NCBI RefSeq assembly: GCF_004792695.1
Contig: NZ_SRXU01000004.1
Span: forward strand, 248,001-312,000
DNA from: Sphingomonas naasensis
GTDB lineage: Bacteria > Pseudomonadota > Alphaproteobacteria > Sphingomonadales > Sphingomonadaceae
Length of the DNA: 64,000 nucleotides
Direction of reading: 5' to 3'
The notes under the pieces are model-generated. The model was not told where the DNA came from, ran no database searches, and saw only the letters and a program-made list of their open reading frames with translations. Position numbers and translations under genes: made by a program. Of the stretch, positions 17,315 through 26,624 are shown piece after piece. Each line of letters starts with the position of its first letter. Within the stretch, counting starts at the first letter, position 1.

Positions 17315-19993
17315 ATGACCATGCGTATGCTGATCGACGCACGCCACCGGGAGGAAACCCGTGTGGCCGTCGTCAAAGGGAGCCGGATCGAGGAGTTTGA
17401 CTTCGAGTCTGCCGAGCGCAAGCAGCTCAAGGGCAATATCTATCTAGCCAAGGTCACCCGGGTCGAACCGTCGCTTCAGGCGGCGTTCGTCGACTATGGT
17501 GGCAACCGCCACGGCTTCCTCGCCTTCTCGGAAATCCATCCCGATTACTACCAGATCCCCAAAGAGGATCGCGAGGCGCTGCTTCGCGAAGAGGCCGAGC
17601 ATGCCGCCGAGGAAGCCGCGCTGCGCGCGCAGGATGACGCCGACGACGACGAGCATCTCGAGGCCGAGGACGGCGTAGAGGTTCTCGAGCGCCCGCACGA
17701 CGACGAGGAGCATGACGACGAGACCGACGGCGAGACCGCCGAGGGCGAGGAAAGCGCCGAGGGCGATCACGGGCGCGGCCGGGGCCGTCGCCGCGGGCGT
17801 GGCGGCAAGGAAGACGAGGCCGAGGCGCTGCGCCAGCGCCGCATGAACCTGCGTCGTCGCTACAAGATCCAGGACGTGATCCGCCGCCGTCAGGTGCTGC
17901 TGGTCCAGGTCGTCAAGGAAGAGCGCGGCAACAAGGGCGCGGCGCTGACCACCTATCTCAGCCTCGCCGGCCGTTACTGCGTGCTGATGCCCAACACCGC
18001 GCACGGCGGCGGCATCTCGCGCAAGATTTCGTCGGCTGCCGATCGCAAGCGGCTCAAGACGATCATGTCGGACCTCAAGCTGCCGCCGACGATGGGCTGC
18101 ATCGTCCGCACCGCGGGGCTCCAGCGCACCAAGACCGAGATCAAGCGCGACTTCGACTATCTCGCCCGGCTGTGGGACGGGATTCGCGAGGAGACGTTGC
18201 GATCGTCGGCGCCGGCGCTCGTCTATGGCGACAGCGATCTGCTCAAGCGCGCGATCCGCGACATCTACAACAAGGACATCGACGAGGTGATCGTCGAGGG
18301 GGAGGACGGCTATCGCCAGGCCAAGGAGTTCATGCGGCTCCTGATGCCCAGCCACGCCCGCAAGGTGAAGCAATACGCCGATGCGGTGCCGCTGTTCCAG
18401 CGCGCCGGGGTCGAGGAGCAATTGTCGGCGATGTACCATCCGGTGGTGCAGCTCAAATCGGGCGGCTATCTGGTGATCAACCCGACCGAGGCGCTCGTCT
18501 CGATCGACATCAACTCGGGCCGCTCGACGCGCGAGCATTCGATCGAGCAGACCGCGACCCAGACCAACCTCGAAGCCGCGCAGGAAATCGCGCGCCAGCT
18601 GCGGCTGCGCGACATGGCCGGGCTCGTCGTCATCGACTTCATCGACATGGATCACGGATCCAACGTCCGTAAGGTCGAGAAGGCGATGAAGGAGGCGCTC
18701 AAGAACGATCGCGCGCGCATCCAGGTCGGCCGCATCTCGGCGTTCGGCCTGATGGAGATGAGCCGCCAGCGGCTGCGCACCGGCGTGCTCGAGGCTTCGA
18801 CCCGCCAGTGCCCGCATTGCGAAGGCACCGGGCTGGTCCGCACCGCTTCGTCGGCAGGGCTCTCGGCGCTGCGCATGATCGAGGACGAAGCCGCCCGCGG
18901 CCGCGGCTCGCAGCTGGTGCTGCGCGCCAGCCAGGAAGCCGCTTTCTACGTGCTCAACCGCAAGCGTTCGGAGCTTGCCGAGATCGAGGATCGCTACGGC
19001 GTGATGGTCGAGGTCGCGTCGGACGGTGAGCTCGAGGGCGCGCGCATGTCGGTCGAATCGAGCGGGCCGCCGCCGGCGCATGCGCCCCGGATCGAGCGCC
19101 TCGTCGAAGAGCCCGAAGACGATTATGTCGAGGAAGTCGACGAAGAGGAGATCGAGGAGGAAGAGGCCGAGGCGCCCCGCGCGCGTCAGCCCCGCGAGGC
19201 GCGCGAGCGTGACGAAGGCGACGGCGAGGGGCGCGGCAAGCGTCGCCGCCGCCGGCGTGGTCGCGGTCGGCGGGGTCGCGAGAACGAGGTCGAGGGCGGC
19301 GAGGACACGTCCGAGGCCGAAGCAGGCGAGGGCGAGGACGATATCGCCGAGACCGAGACCGAAGCCGATGGTGCCGAAGCTGCCGAGGGCGAGCGTGACG
19401 AGGCCGGCGAGGCCGGTCGCAAGCGCCGTCGTCGCGGCCGTCGCGGCGGTCGTCGCGGTGCCGGCCATGGCGAGGACGGGGTTGCCGAGGCAGCCGAAGG
19501 CGAAGCGGCCGAGGCGCCGGTGAGCGACGTGGCGGCGCTGGCGGAAGCCGAGCCGGCAGTCGAGGCCGTCGAGGCACCCGCGAAGCCGAAGCGCAGCCGT
19601 CGCAAGAAGGCCGATGCCGAGGCGCCGGCAGAGGCAGAGGCAGTCGAAGCGGCACCCGCGGCCCCGGCAGCCGAGCCGATTGCCGAGGAAGCTCCGGCCG
19701 AGAAGCCGAAGCGCAGCCGTCGCAAGAAGGCCGATGCCGAAGCGGCGCCCGTCGAGGCGGCCGCGGCGCCGGCGGCTGAGGCGGTGATCGCCGATGCGCC
19801 GGCCGAGAAGCCGAAGCGTAGCCGTCGCAAGGCAGCTGCGCCGACGCCCGAGGCCGTAGCGGAGGCGCCTGCCGAGGCCGAGCCGGTGGCGCAGGATCTC
19901 GCGCCCGAGGCGAACGAAGCCGAAGGCGACGGCGATGCCAATCCCGACGGCACGCCGCGCCGTGGCTGGTGGCAGCGGACCTTCGGCGCCTGA
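17315..19993 (+). CDS. rne: ribonuclease E/G
   Basis: 892 residues; the main endonuclease for mRNA decay and rRNA/tRNA processing. S1 domain at about 35-190, interrupted by an acidic stretch (about 95-140) and a GRGRGRRRGRGG segment, as is common in alphaproteobacteria. The catalytic DNase-I-like domain has its Asp residues in SIDINSGRST (near 397) and VIDFIDMD (near 439). The Zn-link is CPHCEGTG (near 498). The C-terminal half is disordered, alternating Glu/Ala-rich and Arg/Lys-rich, with three copies of KPKRSRRK (near 756, 796, 830) that probably bind RNA or degradosome partners. It has its own long leader and a strong terminator-like hairpin downstream. Confidence 0.98.
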   Translation: MTMRMLIDARHREETRVAVVKGSRIEEFDFESAERKQLKGNIYLAKVTRVEPSLQAAFVDYGGNRHGFLAFSEIHPDYYQIPKEDREALLREEAEHAAEEAALRAQDDADDDEHLEAEDGVEVLERPHDDEEHDDETDGETAEGEESAEGDHGRGRGRRRGRGGKEDEAEALRQRRMNLRRRYKIQDVIRRRQVLLVQVVKEERGNKGAALTTYLSLAGRYCVLMPNTAHGGGISRKISSAADRKRLKTIMSDLKLPPTMGCIVRTAGLQRTKTEIKRDFDYLARLWDGIREETLRSSAPALVYGDSDLLKRAIRDIYNKDIDEVIVEGEDGYRQAKEFMRLLMPSHARKVKQYADAVPLFQRAGVEEQLSAMYHPVVQLKSGGYLVINPTEALVSIDINSGRSTREHSIEQTATQTNLEAAQEIARQLRLRDMAGLVVIDFIDMDHGSNVRKVEKAMKEALKNDRARIQVGRISAFGLMEMSRQRLRTGVLEASTRQCPHCEGTGLVRTASSAGLSALRMIEDEAARGRGSQLVLRASQEAAFYVLNRKRSELAEIEDRYGVMVEVASDGELEGARMSVESSGPPPAHAPRIERLVEEPEDDYVEEVDEEEIEEEEAEAPRARQPREARERDEGDGEGRGKRRRRRRGRGRRGRENEVEGGEDTSEAEAGEGEDDIAETETEADGAEAAEGERDEAGEAGRKRRRRGRRGGRRGAGHGEDGVAEAAEGEAAEAPVSDVAALAEAEPAVEAVEAPAKPKRSRRKKADAEAPAEAEAVEAAPAAPAAEPIAEEAPAEKPKRSRRKKADAEAAPVEAAAAPAAEAVIADAPAEKPKRSRRKAAAPTPEAVAEAPAEAEPVAQDLAPEANEAEGDGDANPDGTPRRGWWQRTFGA

Positions 19994-20000
19994 TGCCGAA

Positions 20001-20031
20001 CGAGCGGGCGTGCCCCGGGCACGCCCGCTCG
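20001..20031 (+). terminator. strong hairpin after rne
   Basis: A perfect 15-bp inverted repeat (CGAGCGGGCGTGCCC and its complement) separated by one base, beginning 8 bases after the rne stop. No T-tract follows, so it could be an intrinsic-like terminator or a 3' end-protecting stem. Confidence 0.75.
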
Positions 20032-20098
20032 CAGGCTGGCTTCACGACATGTTCATCGCGGATATTCGACACCAGCCTTATCCCAGGAGCGTGCCCCG

Positions 20099-21472
20099 AT
20101 GATGAAGCGCCTCGCGGCCCTGACGGCCCTGCTTTGCCTGTGCTGCTTCGCGGCGCGGCCCGCGATGGCGCAGTCGGTGCTGCGCGACGCCGAGACCGAG
20201 GCGCTGCTTGCCGACATGTCGCGGCCGCTGATCGAGGCGGCGGGGCTTTCGCCCGCCAATGTCCGCGTCGTGCTGGTCAATGATCCGTCGATCAACGCCT
20301 TCGTCGCGGGCGGCCAGATCGTGTATATTCATTCGGGGCTGATCGACGCCGCCGATAGCGCCAACGAAGTCCAGGGCGTGATCGCGCACGAGATCGGCCA
20401 TATCGTCGGCGGCCATGCCGTGTTCCAGAATGACGGCGGTTACACCAACATCTCGATCCTCAGCCTGTTGCTCGGCGCCGCGGCGATGGCGGCGGGCGCG
20501 GGCGAGGCGGGCACCGGCATCCTGATGATGGGCCAGCGCGCCGCGATCGGCAAATATCTCGCGTTCAGCCGCGTGCAGGAATCCTCGGCCGATGCCGCGG
20601 GCGTTCGTTTCATCACCACCGCCGGGATCAGCGGCAAAGGCATGCTCAGCTTCTTCGACAAGCTGACCGCGCAGATGCACCGCTACGGATATTACGCGAC
20701 CGCGAGCAATCCCGAGGTCGATCCCTTCGCGCAGACTCACCCGATGTCGGCCGATCGCGTCGAGAATCTCAAGGCCGATCTGCAATCGGCGCCATCGTGG
20801 AACAAGCCGATCGATGCGAAGATCGAGCAACGCTTCAAGCGCGTGCAGGCCAAGCTGCGCGGCTATGTCAACGAGCCCGAGGCGACGCTGCGGCGCTACC
20901 CAGCCACCGACCAGTCGGCGCCGGCGCATTATGCGCGCGCCTATGCCTATCACAAATCGGGCTATCCGGAGCAGGCGGCGGCCGAGACCGCGGCTTTGGT
21001 CAAGACCGCGCCCGACGATCCCTATTTCCTCGAGCTCGAGGGCCAGATCCTGCTCGAATCGGGCAAGCCTGCCGAGGCATTGAGTCCGCTGCGCGAGGCC
21101 ACGCGCCGCTCGAACAACCAGCCGCTGATCGCCGCGACCTTCGGCCACGCGCTGCTCGCGACCGAGGACAAGGCCAATCTCGGCGAGGCCGAGACCGTGC
21201 TGCGCCAGGCCGTCGCGCGCGATAAGGAGAACCCGTTCGCCTGGATGCAGCTCGGCACCGTCTATGAGCGCAAGGGCGACGAGCCGCGCACCGCGCTCGC
21301 CACCGCCGAGCGTGCGCATCTGATGGGCGATGTGCGCACCGCGCTGGTGAGCGCGCGCTCGGCGATGGCGAACCTGCCCCAAGGTTCGAGCGACTGGGTG
21401 CGCGCGCAGGACATCGCGATGGTCGCGCAGACCGCGATGGAAGAGCAGAAGAAGAAGCGCCGATTCCAATGA
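20099..21472 (+). CDS. M48-family metalloprotease with TPR region (BepA-like)
   Basis: 457 residues. Signal peptide (1-25, ending AMA), then an M48 protease domain with HEIGHIVGGH (zinc-binding HExxH near residue 97) and the third ligand region ESSADAAGVRF. TPR-like helices follow from about 260 (ARAYAYHKSGYPEQAAAE and similar). This is the layout of BepA/YfgC, a periplasmic quality-control protease for outer-membrane assembly. AGGAG precedes the double ATG; the second ATG, three bases on, is equally possible. It overlaps the next gene by 4 bases. Confidence 0.93.
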   Translation: MMKRLAALTALLCLCCFAARPAMAQSVLRDAETEALLADMSRPLIEAAGLSPANVRVVLVNDPSINAFVAGGQIVYIHSGLIDAADSANEVQGVIAHEIGHIVGGHAVFQNDGGYTNISILSLLLGAAAMAAGAGEAGTGILMMGQRAAIGKYLAFSRVQESSADAAGVRFITTAGISGKGMLSFFDKLTAQMHRYGYYATASNPEVDPFAQTHPMSADRVENLKADLQSAPSWNKPIDAKIEQRFKRVQAKLRGYVNEPEATLRRYPATDQSAPAHYARAYAYHKSGYPEQAAAETAALVKTAPDDPYFLELEGQILLESGKPAEALSPLREATRRSNNQPLIAATFGHALLATEDKANLGEAETVLRQAVARDKENPFAWMQLGTVYERKGDEPRTALATAERAHLMGDVRTALVSARSAMANLPQGSSDWVRAQDIAMVAQTAMEEQKKKRRFQ

Positions 21473-22227
21473 GCGGGAGATTGTTGCGCAACCCGCTGGC
21501 CCTCGCCGGCGCGATGCTGGTATCCGCCCTGCTCGGCGCGGGTGCCTTCGCCCTGCTGTTGAGCTGGATGCCCGGTCTCGCCGGTCCCGCGATCCGCGGC
21601 TATCTGCTCGAGCATCCCGAAGTGCTGCCCGAGGCGATGGACCGGCTCCAGGCGCGCGAGACGGCGCGCTACGAAAAGGCGCAGCAAGGCGCGCAAGCTG
21701 CCGTGCCGCAGCATCGCGCGCAGCTCGAAACGCCCTTTGCCGGTGCCTGGGCGGGCAATCCGAAGGGTGACGTCACCGTGGTGGCGTTCATGGACTATGC
21801 GTGCGGCTATTGCCGCGCGAGCCTGCCGGGGATCGAGGAGCTGCTCGCCAAGGATCCGAACGTGCGCGTCGTCTATCGCGAATTCCCCGTGCTCGGCCCC
21901 GAGAGCGTGCTCGCCGCGCGCTGGGCGCTGGCGGCGGCCGGGCAGGGCAAGTTCCGCGCCTTCCACGACGCGCTGTTCGCTGCCGGTCAGCCCAGCGCCG
22001 AGAATATCGCCCTCGCTGTCGAAAAGGCCGGCCTCGACAAGGCAGTGGCGACCAAGGCGATCGAGTCGAAGCCGGTCGAGCAGGAGATCGCGGCGAACCA
22101 CAAATATGGCGAGCTGCTCGCGATGACCGGCACTCCGAGCTGGGTGGTGGGCGGCAAGCTGCTCAGCGGCGCGCGCGACTATGCCGGGCTGGCAGCGGCG
22201 GTCGCCGAGGCGCGGGCGGCGAAATAG
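21469..22227 (+). CDS. DsbA-family thiol oxidoreductase (ScsC/Com1-like)
   Basis: 252 residues. N-terminal signal anchor (about 10-30), then a helix (GYLLEHPEVLPEAMDRLQARE) typical of the N-terminal extension of ScsC/Com1-type proteins, then a thioredoxin fold with active site CGYC (near residue 111) and the cis-Pro loop TGTPSW near 222. It is expected to oxidise or shuffle disulfides in the periplasm. The ATGA overlap with the upstream protease gene implies translational coupling. A GATCCGGC hairpin follows. Confidence 0.92.
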   Translation: MSGRLLRNPLALAGAMLVSALLGAGAFALLLSWMPGLAGPAIRGYLLEHPEVLPEAMDRLQARETARYEKAQQGAQAAVPQHRAQLETPFAGAWAGNPKGDVTVVAFMDYACGYCRASLPGIEELLAKDPNVRVVYREFPVLGPESVLAARWALAAAGQGKFRAFHDALFAAGQPSAENIALAVEKAGLDKAVATKAIESKPVEQEIAANHKYGELLAMTGTPSWVVGGKLLSGARDYAGLAAAVAEARAAK

Positions 22228-22240
22228 GCGGCTACCTGCC

Positions 22241-22267
22241 GATCCGGCGCTCCTGCCTTGCCGGATC
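22241..22267 (+). terminator. hairpin after the protease-dsbA pair
   Basis: A perfect 8-bp inverted repeat, GATCCGGC (22241-22248) and GCCGGATC (22260-22267), 13 bases after the stop of the DsbA-family gene. CGCCGCTTTTCG follows. It is a plausible end of the two-gene operon. Confidence 0.5.
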
Positions 22268-22360
22268 ACGCGCCGCTTTTCGACGCTGATTTGGGACACG
22301 TGCTTGTCGTGCCCCCTATCCGACCCTACGTAACGGCTCCGTTCCGGTCCGGGGTTCTCC

Positions 22361-23284
22361 ATGCAATCTATCTTGTCGGTTTCGCAGGTCAGCAAGACCT
22401 ATGCGTCGGGGCAGAAGGCGCTCGAGCATGTCGATCTGGAGATTCGCCGCGGCGAGATCTTCGCGCTGCTCGGCCCGAATGGCGCCGGCAAGACGACGCT
22501 GATCAGCATCATCTGCGGTATCGTCACGCCGAGCTCGGGGACGATCCTCGTCGACGGGCATAACGCGATCCGCCATCCGCGCGAGGCACGCTCGCGCATC
22601 GGGCTGGTGCCGCAGGAATTGTCGGTCGACATGTTCGAAACGGTTGCGGCGACGATGCGCTTCAGCCGCGGCCTGTTCGGCAAGGCGCCCGACAAGGCGC
22701 ATACCGAGCAGGTGCTGCGCGATCTGTCGCTCTGGGACAAGCGCGATGCCAAGATCATGGAGCTGTCGGGCGGCATGAAGCGCCGCGTGCTCATCGCCAA
22801 GGCGCTGAGCCACGAGCCCGACATCCTGTTCCTCGACGAGCCCACCGCCGGCGTCGACGTCTCGCTGCGCCGCGACATGTGGAAGCTGATCGGATCGCTG
22901 CGCGCGCGCGGCGTCACCATCATCCTCACCACCCACTATATCGAAGAGGCCGAGGAAATGGCCGATCGGGTGGGGGTGATCAACAAGGGCCAGCTGCTCC
23001 TCGTCGAGGACAAGGCTGCGCTGATGAAGAAGCTCGGCAAGCGCGAGATGGATCTGTCGCTGGTCGAGCCGCTTTCCGAAGTGCCCGCGGGGCTGGAGGA
23101 ATGGCATCTCAGCCTCGAGGACGAAGGCCATCGGCTGCGCTACGTGTTCGACGCGCAGGCCGAGCGCACCGGCATCCCGTCGTTGCTGCGCAAGCTCGGC
23201 GAGCTGGGCATCGCATTCAAGGATCTCGACACCTCCAAGTCGAGCCTCGAGGATATTTTCGTCGACCTGGTGGAGAAGCGCTGA
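22361..23284 (+). CDS. ABC transporter ATP-binding protein (YadG-like)
   Basis: 307 residues. Walker [10 protein letters not shown] (near 37), Q-loop LVPQELS, signature LSGGMKRR (near 134), Walker B ILFLDEPT (near 155) and the H-loop [21 protein letters not shown]-terminal extension of about 90 residues resembles drug, nodulation and YadG-type exporters. It energises the membrane partner encoded next, whose ATG overlaps this stop in TGATG. The substrate is unknown. Confidence 0.95.
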   Translation: MQSILSVSQVSKTYASGQKALEHVDLEIRRGEIFALLGPNGAGKTTLISIICGIVTPSSGTILVDGHNAIRHPREARSRIGLVPQELSVDMFETVAATMRFSRGLFGKAPDKAHTEQVLRDLSLWDKRDAKIMELSGGMKRRVLIAKALSHEPDILFLDEPTAGVDVSLRRDMWKLIGSLRARGVTIILTTHYIEEAEEMADRVGVINKGQLLLVEDKAALMKKLGKREMDLSLVEPLSEVPAGLEEWHLSLEDEGHRLRYVFDAQAERTGIPSLLRKLGELGIAFKDLDTSKSSLEDIFVDLVEKR

Positions 23285-24054
23285 TGACCGGCATCAACCT
23301 GCACGGCATCTGGGCGATCTATCGCTTCGAGATGGCGCGGACGCTGCGCACGCTGTGGCAGAGCGTCGCCACCCCGGTGATCACCACCTCGCTCTATTTC
23401 ATCGTGTTCGGCGGGGCGATCGGCAGCAAGATCGACGCGATCGGCGACGTCAACTACGGCAGCTTCCTCGTCCCCGGGCTGATCATGCTGACCTTGCTCA
23501 CCCAGAGCATCTCGAACGCCTCGATCGGCATCTACTTCCCGAAATTCACCGGCACGATCTTCGAACTGCTCTCGGCGCCGATCTCGGCGATCGAGCTGGT
23601 GGTCGGCTATGTCGGCGCGGCGGCGACCAAATCGGTGGTGATCGGACTGATCATCCTGATCACCTCGGCCTTCTTCGTCGATCTGCGGATCGATCATCCG
23701 GTGGCGATGATCGCCTTTCTGGTGCTGACCTCGGTGGCGTTCAGCATGTTCGGCTTCATCATCGGGGTATGGGCCAAGGGATTCGAGCAGCTGAGCTTCG
23801 TGCCGGCGCTGCTGATCACCCCGCTGACCTTTCTCGGCGGCGCCTTCTACTCGATTGACATGCTCCCCGAGCCGTGGCGGACGGTGAGTCTGTTCAACCC
23901 GGTGGTCTATCTCGTCAGCGGTTTCCGCTGGAGCTTCTTCGGCGCCGGCGATGTCAGCGTCGGCTGGAGCCTCGGGGTGACCGGCTTCTTCCTGCTGCTC
24001 TGCCTCGGGCTGATCGTCGCGATCTTCCGGACCGGATACCGGCTCAAGAACTAG
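23284..24054 (+). CDS. ABC-2 type transporter permease (YadH-like)
   Basis: 256 residues with six predicted membrane helices. The N-terminal segment ([20 protein letters not shown]) and the ABC-2 signature zone ([20 protein letters not shown], then [17 protein letters not shown]) resemble YadH. It forms the membrane half of the exporter with the preceding ATPase. The frame is open upstream, but the ATG overlapping the ATPase stop by one base is the natural coupled start. A REP-like element follows. Confidence 0.94.
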   Translation: MTGINLHGIWAIYRFEMARTLRTLWQSVATPVITTSLYFIVFGGAIGSKIDAIGDVNYGSFLVPGLIMLTLLTQSISNASIGIYFPKFTGTIFELLSAPISAIELVVGYVGAAATKSVVIGLIILITSAFFVDLRIDHPVAMIAFLVLTSVAFSMFGFIIGVWAKGFEQLSFVPALLITPLTFLGGAFYSIDMLPEPWRTVSLFNPVVYLVSGFRWSFFGAGDVSVGWSLGVTGFFLLLCLGLIVAIFRTGYRLKN

Positions 24055-24075
24055 GGTCCGCGCGCCCTCGCCATT

Positions 24076-24180
24076 CCGTCACCCCGGCCTTGTGCCGGGG
24101 TCCACTGTGCGGCAGGCGAGGCCGTCGAGCTTCCGGCTTCTCCCGGCGTCGTGGACCCCCGCGCAAGGGCGGGGGTGAGG
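24076..24180. repeat. REP-like inverted repeat after the ABC transporter genes
   Basis: GTCACCCCGGCCTTGTGCCG and GGGGTCCAC on the left are mirrored by GTGGACCCCC and GGGGGTGAG on the right, with an inner GCCG-rich hairpin. It is a member of the REP-like series in this window. The right arm ends 12 bases before the start of the acetyltransferase gene and supplies part of its GAGGAAAGG ribosome site. Confidence 0.8.
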
Positions 24181-24192
24181 AAAGGCGAAGAT

Positions 24193-24675
24193 ATGTGGCG
24201 GCAGATGGACGCGAGCGACCTCGCTACGGTGTCGGCGATCTCCGATGCGGTGCACGGCCGCTTCACCGAGCCGGTAGCAGTCTATGCGGAGCGGCTGGCG
24301 CTGTGGCCGGAGGGCTGCCGCGTGCTCGAGCGGGACGGTGCGGTCGTCGGCTATCTGGTCAGCCATCCATGGTATCGTGAGGCGCCACCGAAGCTCGGGG
24401 CGATGCTCGGCGCGATTCCTTCCGATGCCGACGCCTATTATCTCCACGACATCGCCTTGCTGCCGGTCGCGCGCGGGGCCGGTGCGAGCAAGGCGGCGCT
24501 CGACTTCGTCAAGGCGCAGACCCGGACGCTGGGGCTGGTCGACATCGCGCTGATGGCGGTGGGCGGCGCCGATCGCTTCTGGGCCGCCCAAGGCTTCGCC
24601 TATGTTCCGCGCGACGCCGATCCGTCCTACGGCGAGGATGCGTTTCTGATGCTCGGCGCGGTCCTGCCTATTTGA
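24193..24675 (+). CDS. GNAT-family N-acetyltransferase
   Basis: 160 residues with the GNAT fold order: RLALWPEGCRVLERDGAVVGYLVSH (beta2-beta3), YYLHDIALLPVARGAGASKAAL (acetyl-CoA-binding motif A, R-x-x-G-A/G variant) and a motif B region ending GFAYVP. It would transfer an acetyl group from acetyl-CoA to an amine; the acceptor is unknown. The ATG at 24193 behind GAGGAAAGG is preferred; an upstream GTG lies inside the repeat. Its 3' end overlaps the CocE/NonD gene by 8 bases, tail to tail. Confidence 0.88.
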   Translation: MWRQMDASDLATVSAISDAVHGRFTEPVAVYAERLALWPEGCRVLERDGAVVGYLVSHPWYREAPPKLGAMLGAIPSDADAYYLHDIALLPVARGAGASKAALDFVKAQTRTLGLVDIALMAVGGADRFWAAQGFAYVPRDADPSYGEDAFLMLGAVLPI

Positions 24676-26533
24676 CCACCGGCAGCGTCACCAGCGAGCC
24701 GCCGCAGACGCGCTGGGTCGCCTTGACGAAGTCCTCGGGCGCCGCCTTGTAGATGTTGGGCACGAACTTCTGCGGATTGCGGTCGACCACGGGGAACCAG
24801 CTCGACTGGACCTGCACCATCAGCCGGTGGCCCTTTTTGAAGACATGGTCGTGGCTGCGCAGCGGCACGTCCCATGCGACGACCTGGTTCGGCGTCAGCG
24901 GCGTCGCCTTCTCGAAGCTCTGCAGATAGCGGCCCCGCCGCACCTCCATCGCGATCGGGAACTGGTAGCCGTTGAGCGTGCGCGGATAATCGCCGAGCGC
25001 GCCTTTCGGAGCAGGTTCGTAATCGTCGGGGAGGACGTCGATCAGCTTGACCACGAAATCGCTGTCGGTGCCCGAGGTCGACGCCATCAGCTTCGCGGCG
25101 ATCTCGCCGGTGACGGTCAGATCCGCCTCGAGCGGCGCGCTGACGTAGCTGAGCACGTCGGGGCGGTGATCGACGAAGCGCTGGTCGGCGGCTTCCCACC
25201 AGCGCCATTCCTGCGACGGATAGGTGCGCGAGATCGGGCGCTCGCGGAACGGCACCGGATTGGCCGGGTCGGAGACATATTCGCGGCACTGCCCGGCATC
25301 GGCGGGCGGCGTGAACGACAGCGTGCCGTCGCTCTGTAGATAGAGGTTGGTCGCGGTCGTGCCCGGGGCCGGCCATTTGGGATAGGACTTCCACTCCCAC
25401 GAGCCGCTCTGGAACATCCGCGCCTCGCCGGTCGGCCTGGCGCCCTTGCCGTGCAGCCAATGCGCGAAGAACGGCGCCTCGATGTCGCGCATGAACTCGG
25501 TGCCGCTCTCCTTGCCGTGCTTGATATAGCCGACATCATAGCCCATCGAATGCCAGGTGCCGTGCGCCCAGGGGCCGGCGACGATCATGTTGAGACCGTC
25601 GGGGTCCTGTGCCTCCATCTTCTCATAGATCTTCCACGTGCCGAGCGGATCCTCCTGATCCCAGAAGCCGGCGACGTGGAGCGTCGGCACGGTGGTGCGG
25701 CCGAGTTGCTCGGTCCAGCGCTGGCGCTTCCAGAAATCGTCGTAATCGGGATGCTCGATCATCGCAGTGAACTGGGGCACCGTTCCCTTGAAGTAGAGCT
25801 TGTCGAGATTGGCGATCGGACCGAGCTTGAGGAACCACTCATAGCTGTCGACCGGGGCCTTGCCGCCATAATCGAAGTCGTTGCCCTGGTCGTTGTTCTG
25901 CAGGCTGAACAGCCAGTCGGTCAGATAGGAGAGCCGCGCCGCGCCGTAGCGGTGGAGATCGTCGTTGATCCACCAGTCGTTCCACGCCGCCTGCGGGCTC
26001 ACTGCCTTGAGCGCCGGGTGCGGCCGGGCGAGCGCCACCGCCGAGGCATAGCCCGGATAGGAGACGCCCCACATGCCGACCTTGCCGTTGTTGTCGGCGA
26101 CGTTCTTCACCAGCCAGTCGACGGTGTCGTACGCGTCGGTGGCCTCGTCGACGCCTTTCTTGCCCTTGGCATCGAGCGCCATCGACATCCTGAAGTCGCC
26201 GTCCGACTTGAACTGGCCGCGCATGTTCTGAAAGACGATGATGTAGCCATCCTCTTGCAGAAAGCGGATCGTGTTGGGCATCTTGGGCGGCGCGGCGTCG
26301 GGCACGCCGTACGGAGTGCGCTGGAGCAGGATCGGAAGCTTGCCGGTCTTGCCCTTGGGCCGCCAGATCACGGTCTGCAGCTTGGCGCCGTCGCGCATCG
26401 GCACCATCACCTCTTCGAAGGTGAAGGGCGATTCCTCCGCGGCAGTGGCAGGCGCCGCTTGCTGGCGCGCGGGCGCGGCCGCCATCGGAAGCGCGGCGAC
26501 GCTTGCCGCGAGCACGATCATCAGCTTGTTCAT
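24668..26533 (-). CDS. CocE/NonD-family serine hydrolase (X-Pro dipeptidyl-peptidase / alpha-amino-acid ester hydrolase type)
   Basis: 621 residues. Signal peptide (1-20), then an alpha/beta-hydrolase S15 domain with the nucleophile in GVSYPGY (near residue 180) and a supporting YDTVDWLVKNVADNNGKVGM block. The C-terminal jelly-roll domain is PepX_C-like (SHDHVFKKGHRLMVQVQSSWFP). The LARPHPALKAVSPQA region favours alpha-amino-acid ester hydrolases or glutaryl acylases, periplasmic enzymes that cleave or transfer acyl groups, including beta-lactam side chains. The exact substrate is not determinable. It appears to be a single-gene unit. Confidence 0.92.
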   Translation of the reverse strand: MNKLMIVLAASVAALPMAAAPARQQAAPATAAEESPFTFEEVMVPMRDGAKLQTVIWRPKGKTGKLPILLQRTPYGVPDAAPPKMPNTIRFLQEDGYIIVFQNMRGQFKSDGDFRMSMALDAKGKKGVDEATDAYDTVDWLVKNVADNNGKVGMWGVSYPGYASAVALARPHPALKAVSPQAAWNDWWINDDLHRYGAARLSYLTDWLFSLQNNDQGNDFDYGGKAPVDSYEWFLKLGPIANLDKLYFKGTVPQFTAMIEHPDYDDFWKRQRWTEQLGRTTVPTLHVAGFWDQEDPLGTWKIYEKMEAQDPDGLNMIVAGPWAHGTWHSMGYDVGYIKHGKESGTEFMRDIEAPFFAHWLHGKGARPTGEARMFQSGSWEWKSYPKWPAPGTTATNLYLQSDGTLSFTPPADAGQCREYVSDPANPVPFRERPISRTYPSQEWRWWEAADQRFVDHRPDVLSYVSAPLEADLTVTGEIAAKLMASTSGTDSDFVVKLIDVLPDDYEPAPKGALGDYPRTLNGYQFPIAMEVRRGRYLQSFEKATPLTPNQVVAWDVPLRSHDHVFKKGHRLMVQVQSSWFPVVDRNPQKFVPNIYKAAPEDFVKATQRVCGGSLVTLPVVK

Positions 26534-26624
26534 TTCGATCCCCGTCCGGTTTGTGCCGGACTAGAGAAGCGCGCCACGCGCCTGTCAATCGGCGCGGTCG
26601 AAGCTCGTCGCGCGATCGTAGGGG

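Noticed and set aside
16948..17400. A 150-codon plus-strand frame across the rne leader
   Set aside because: It runs into rne in another frame, has no family features and overlaps the structured leader.
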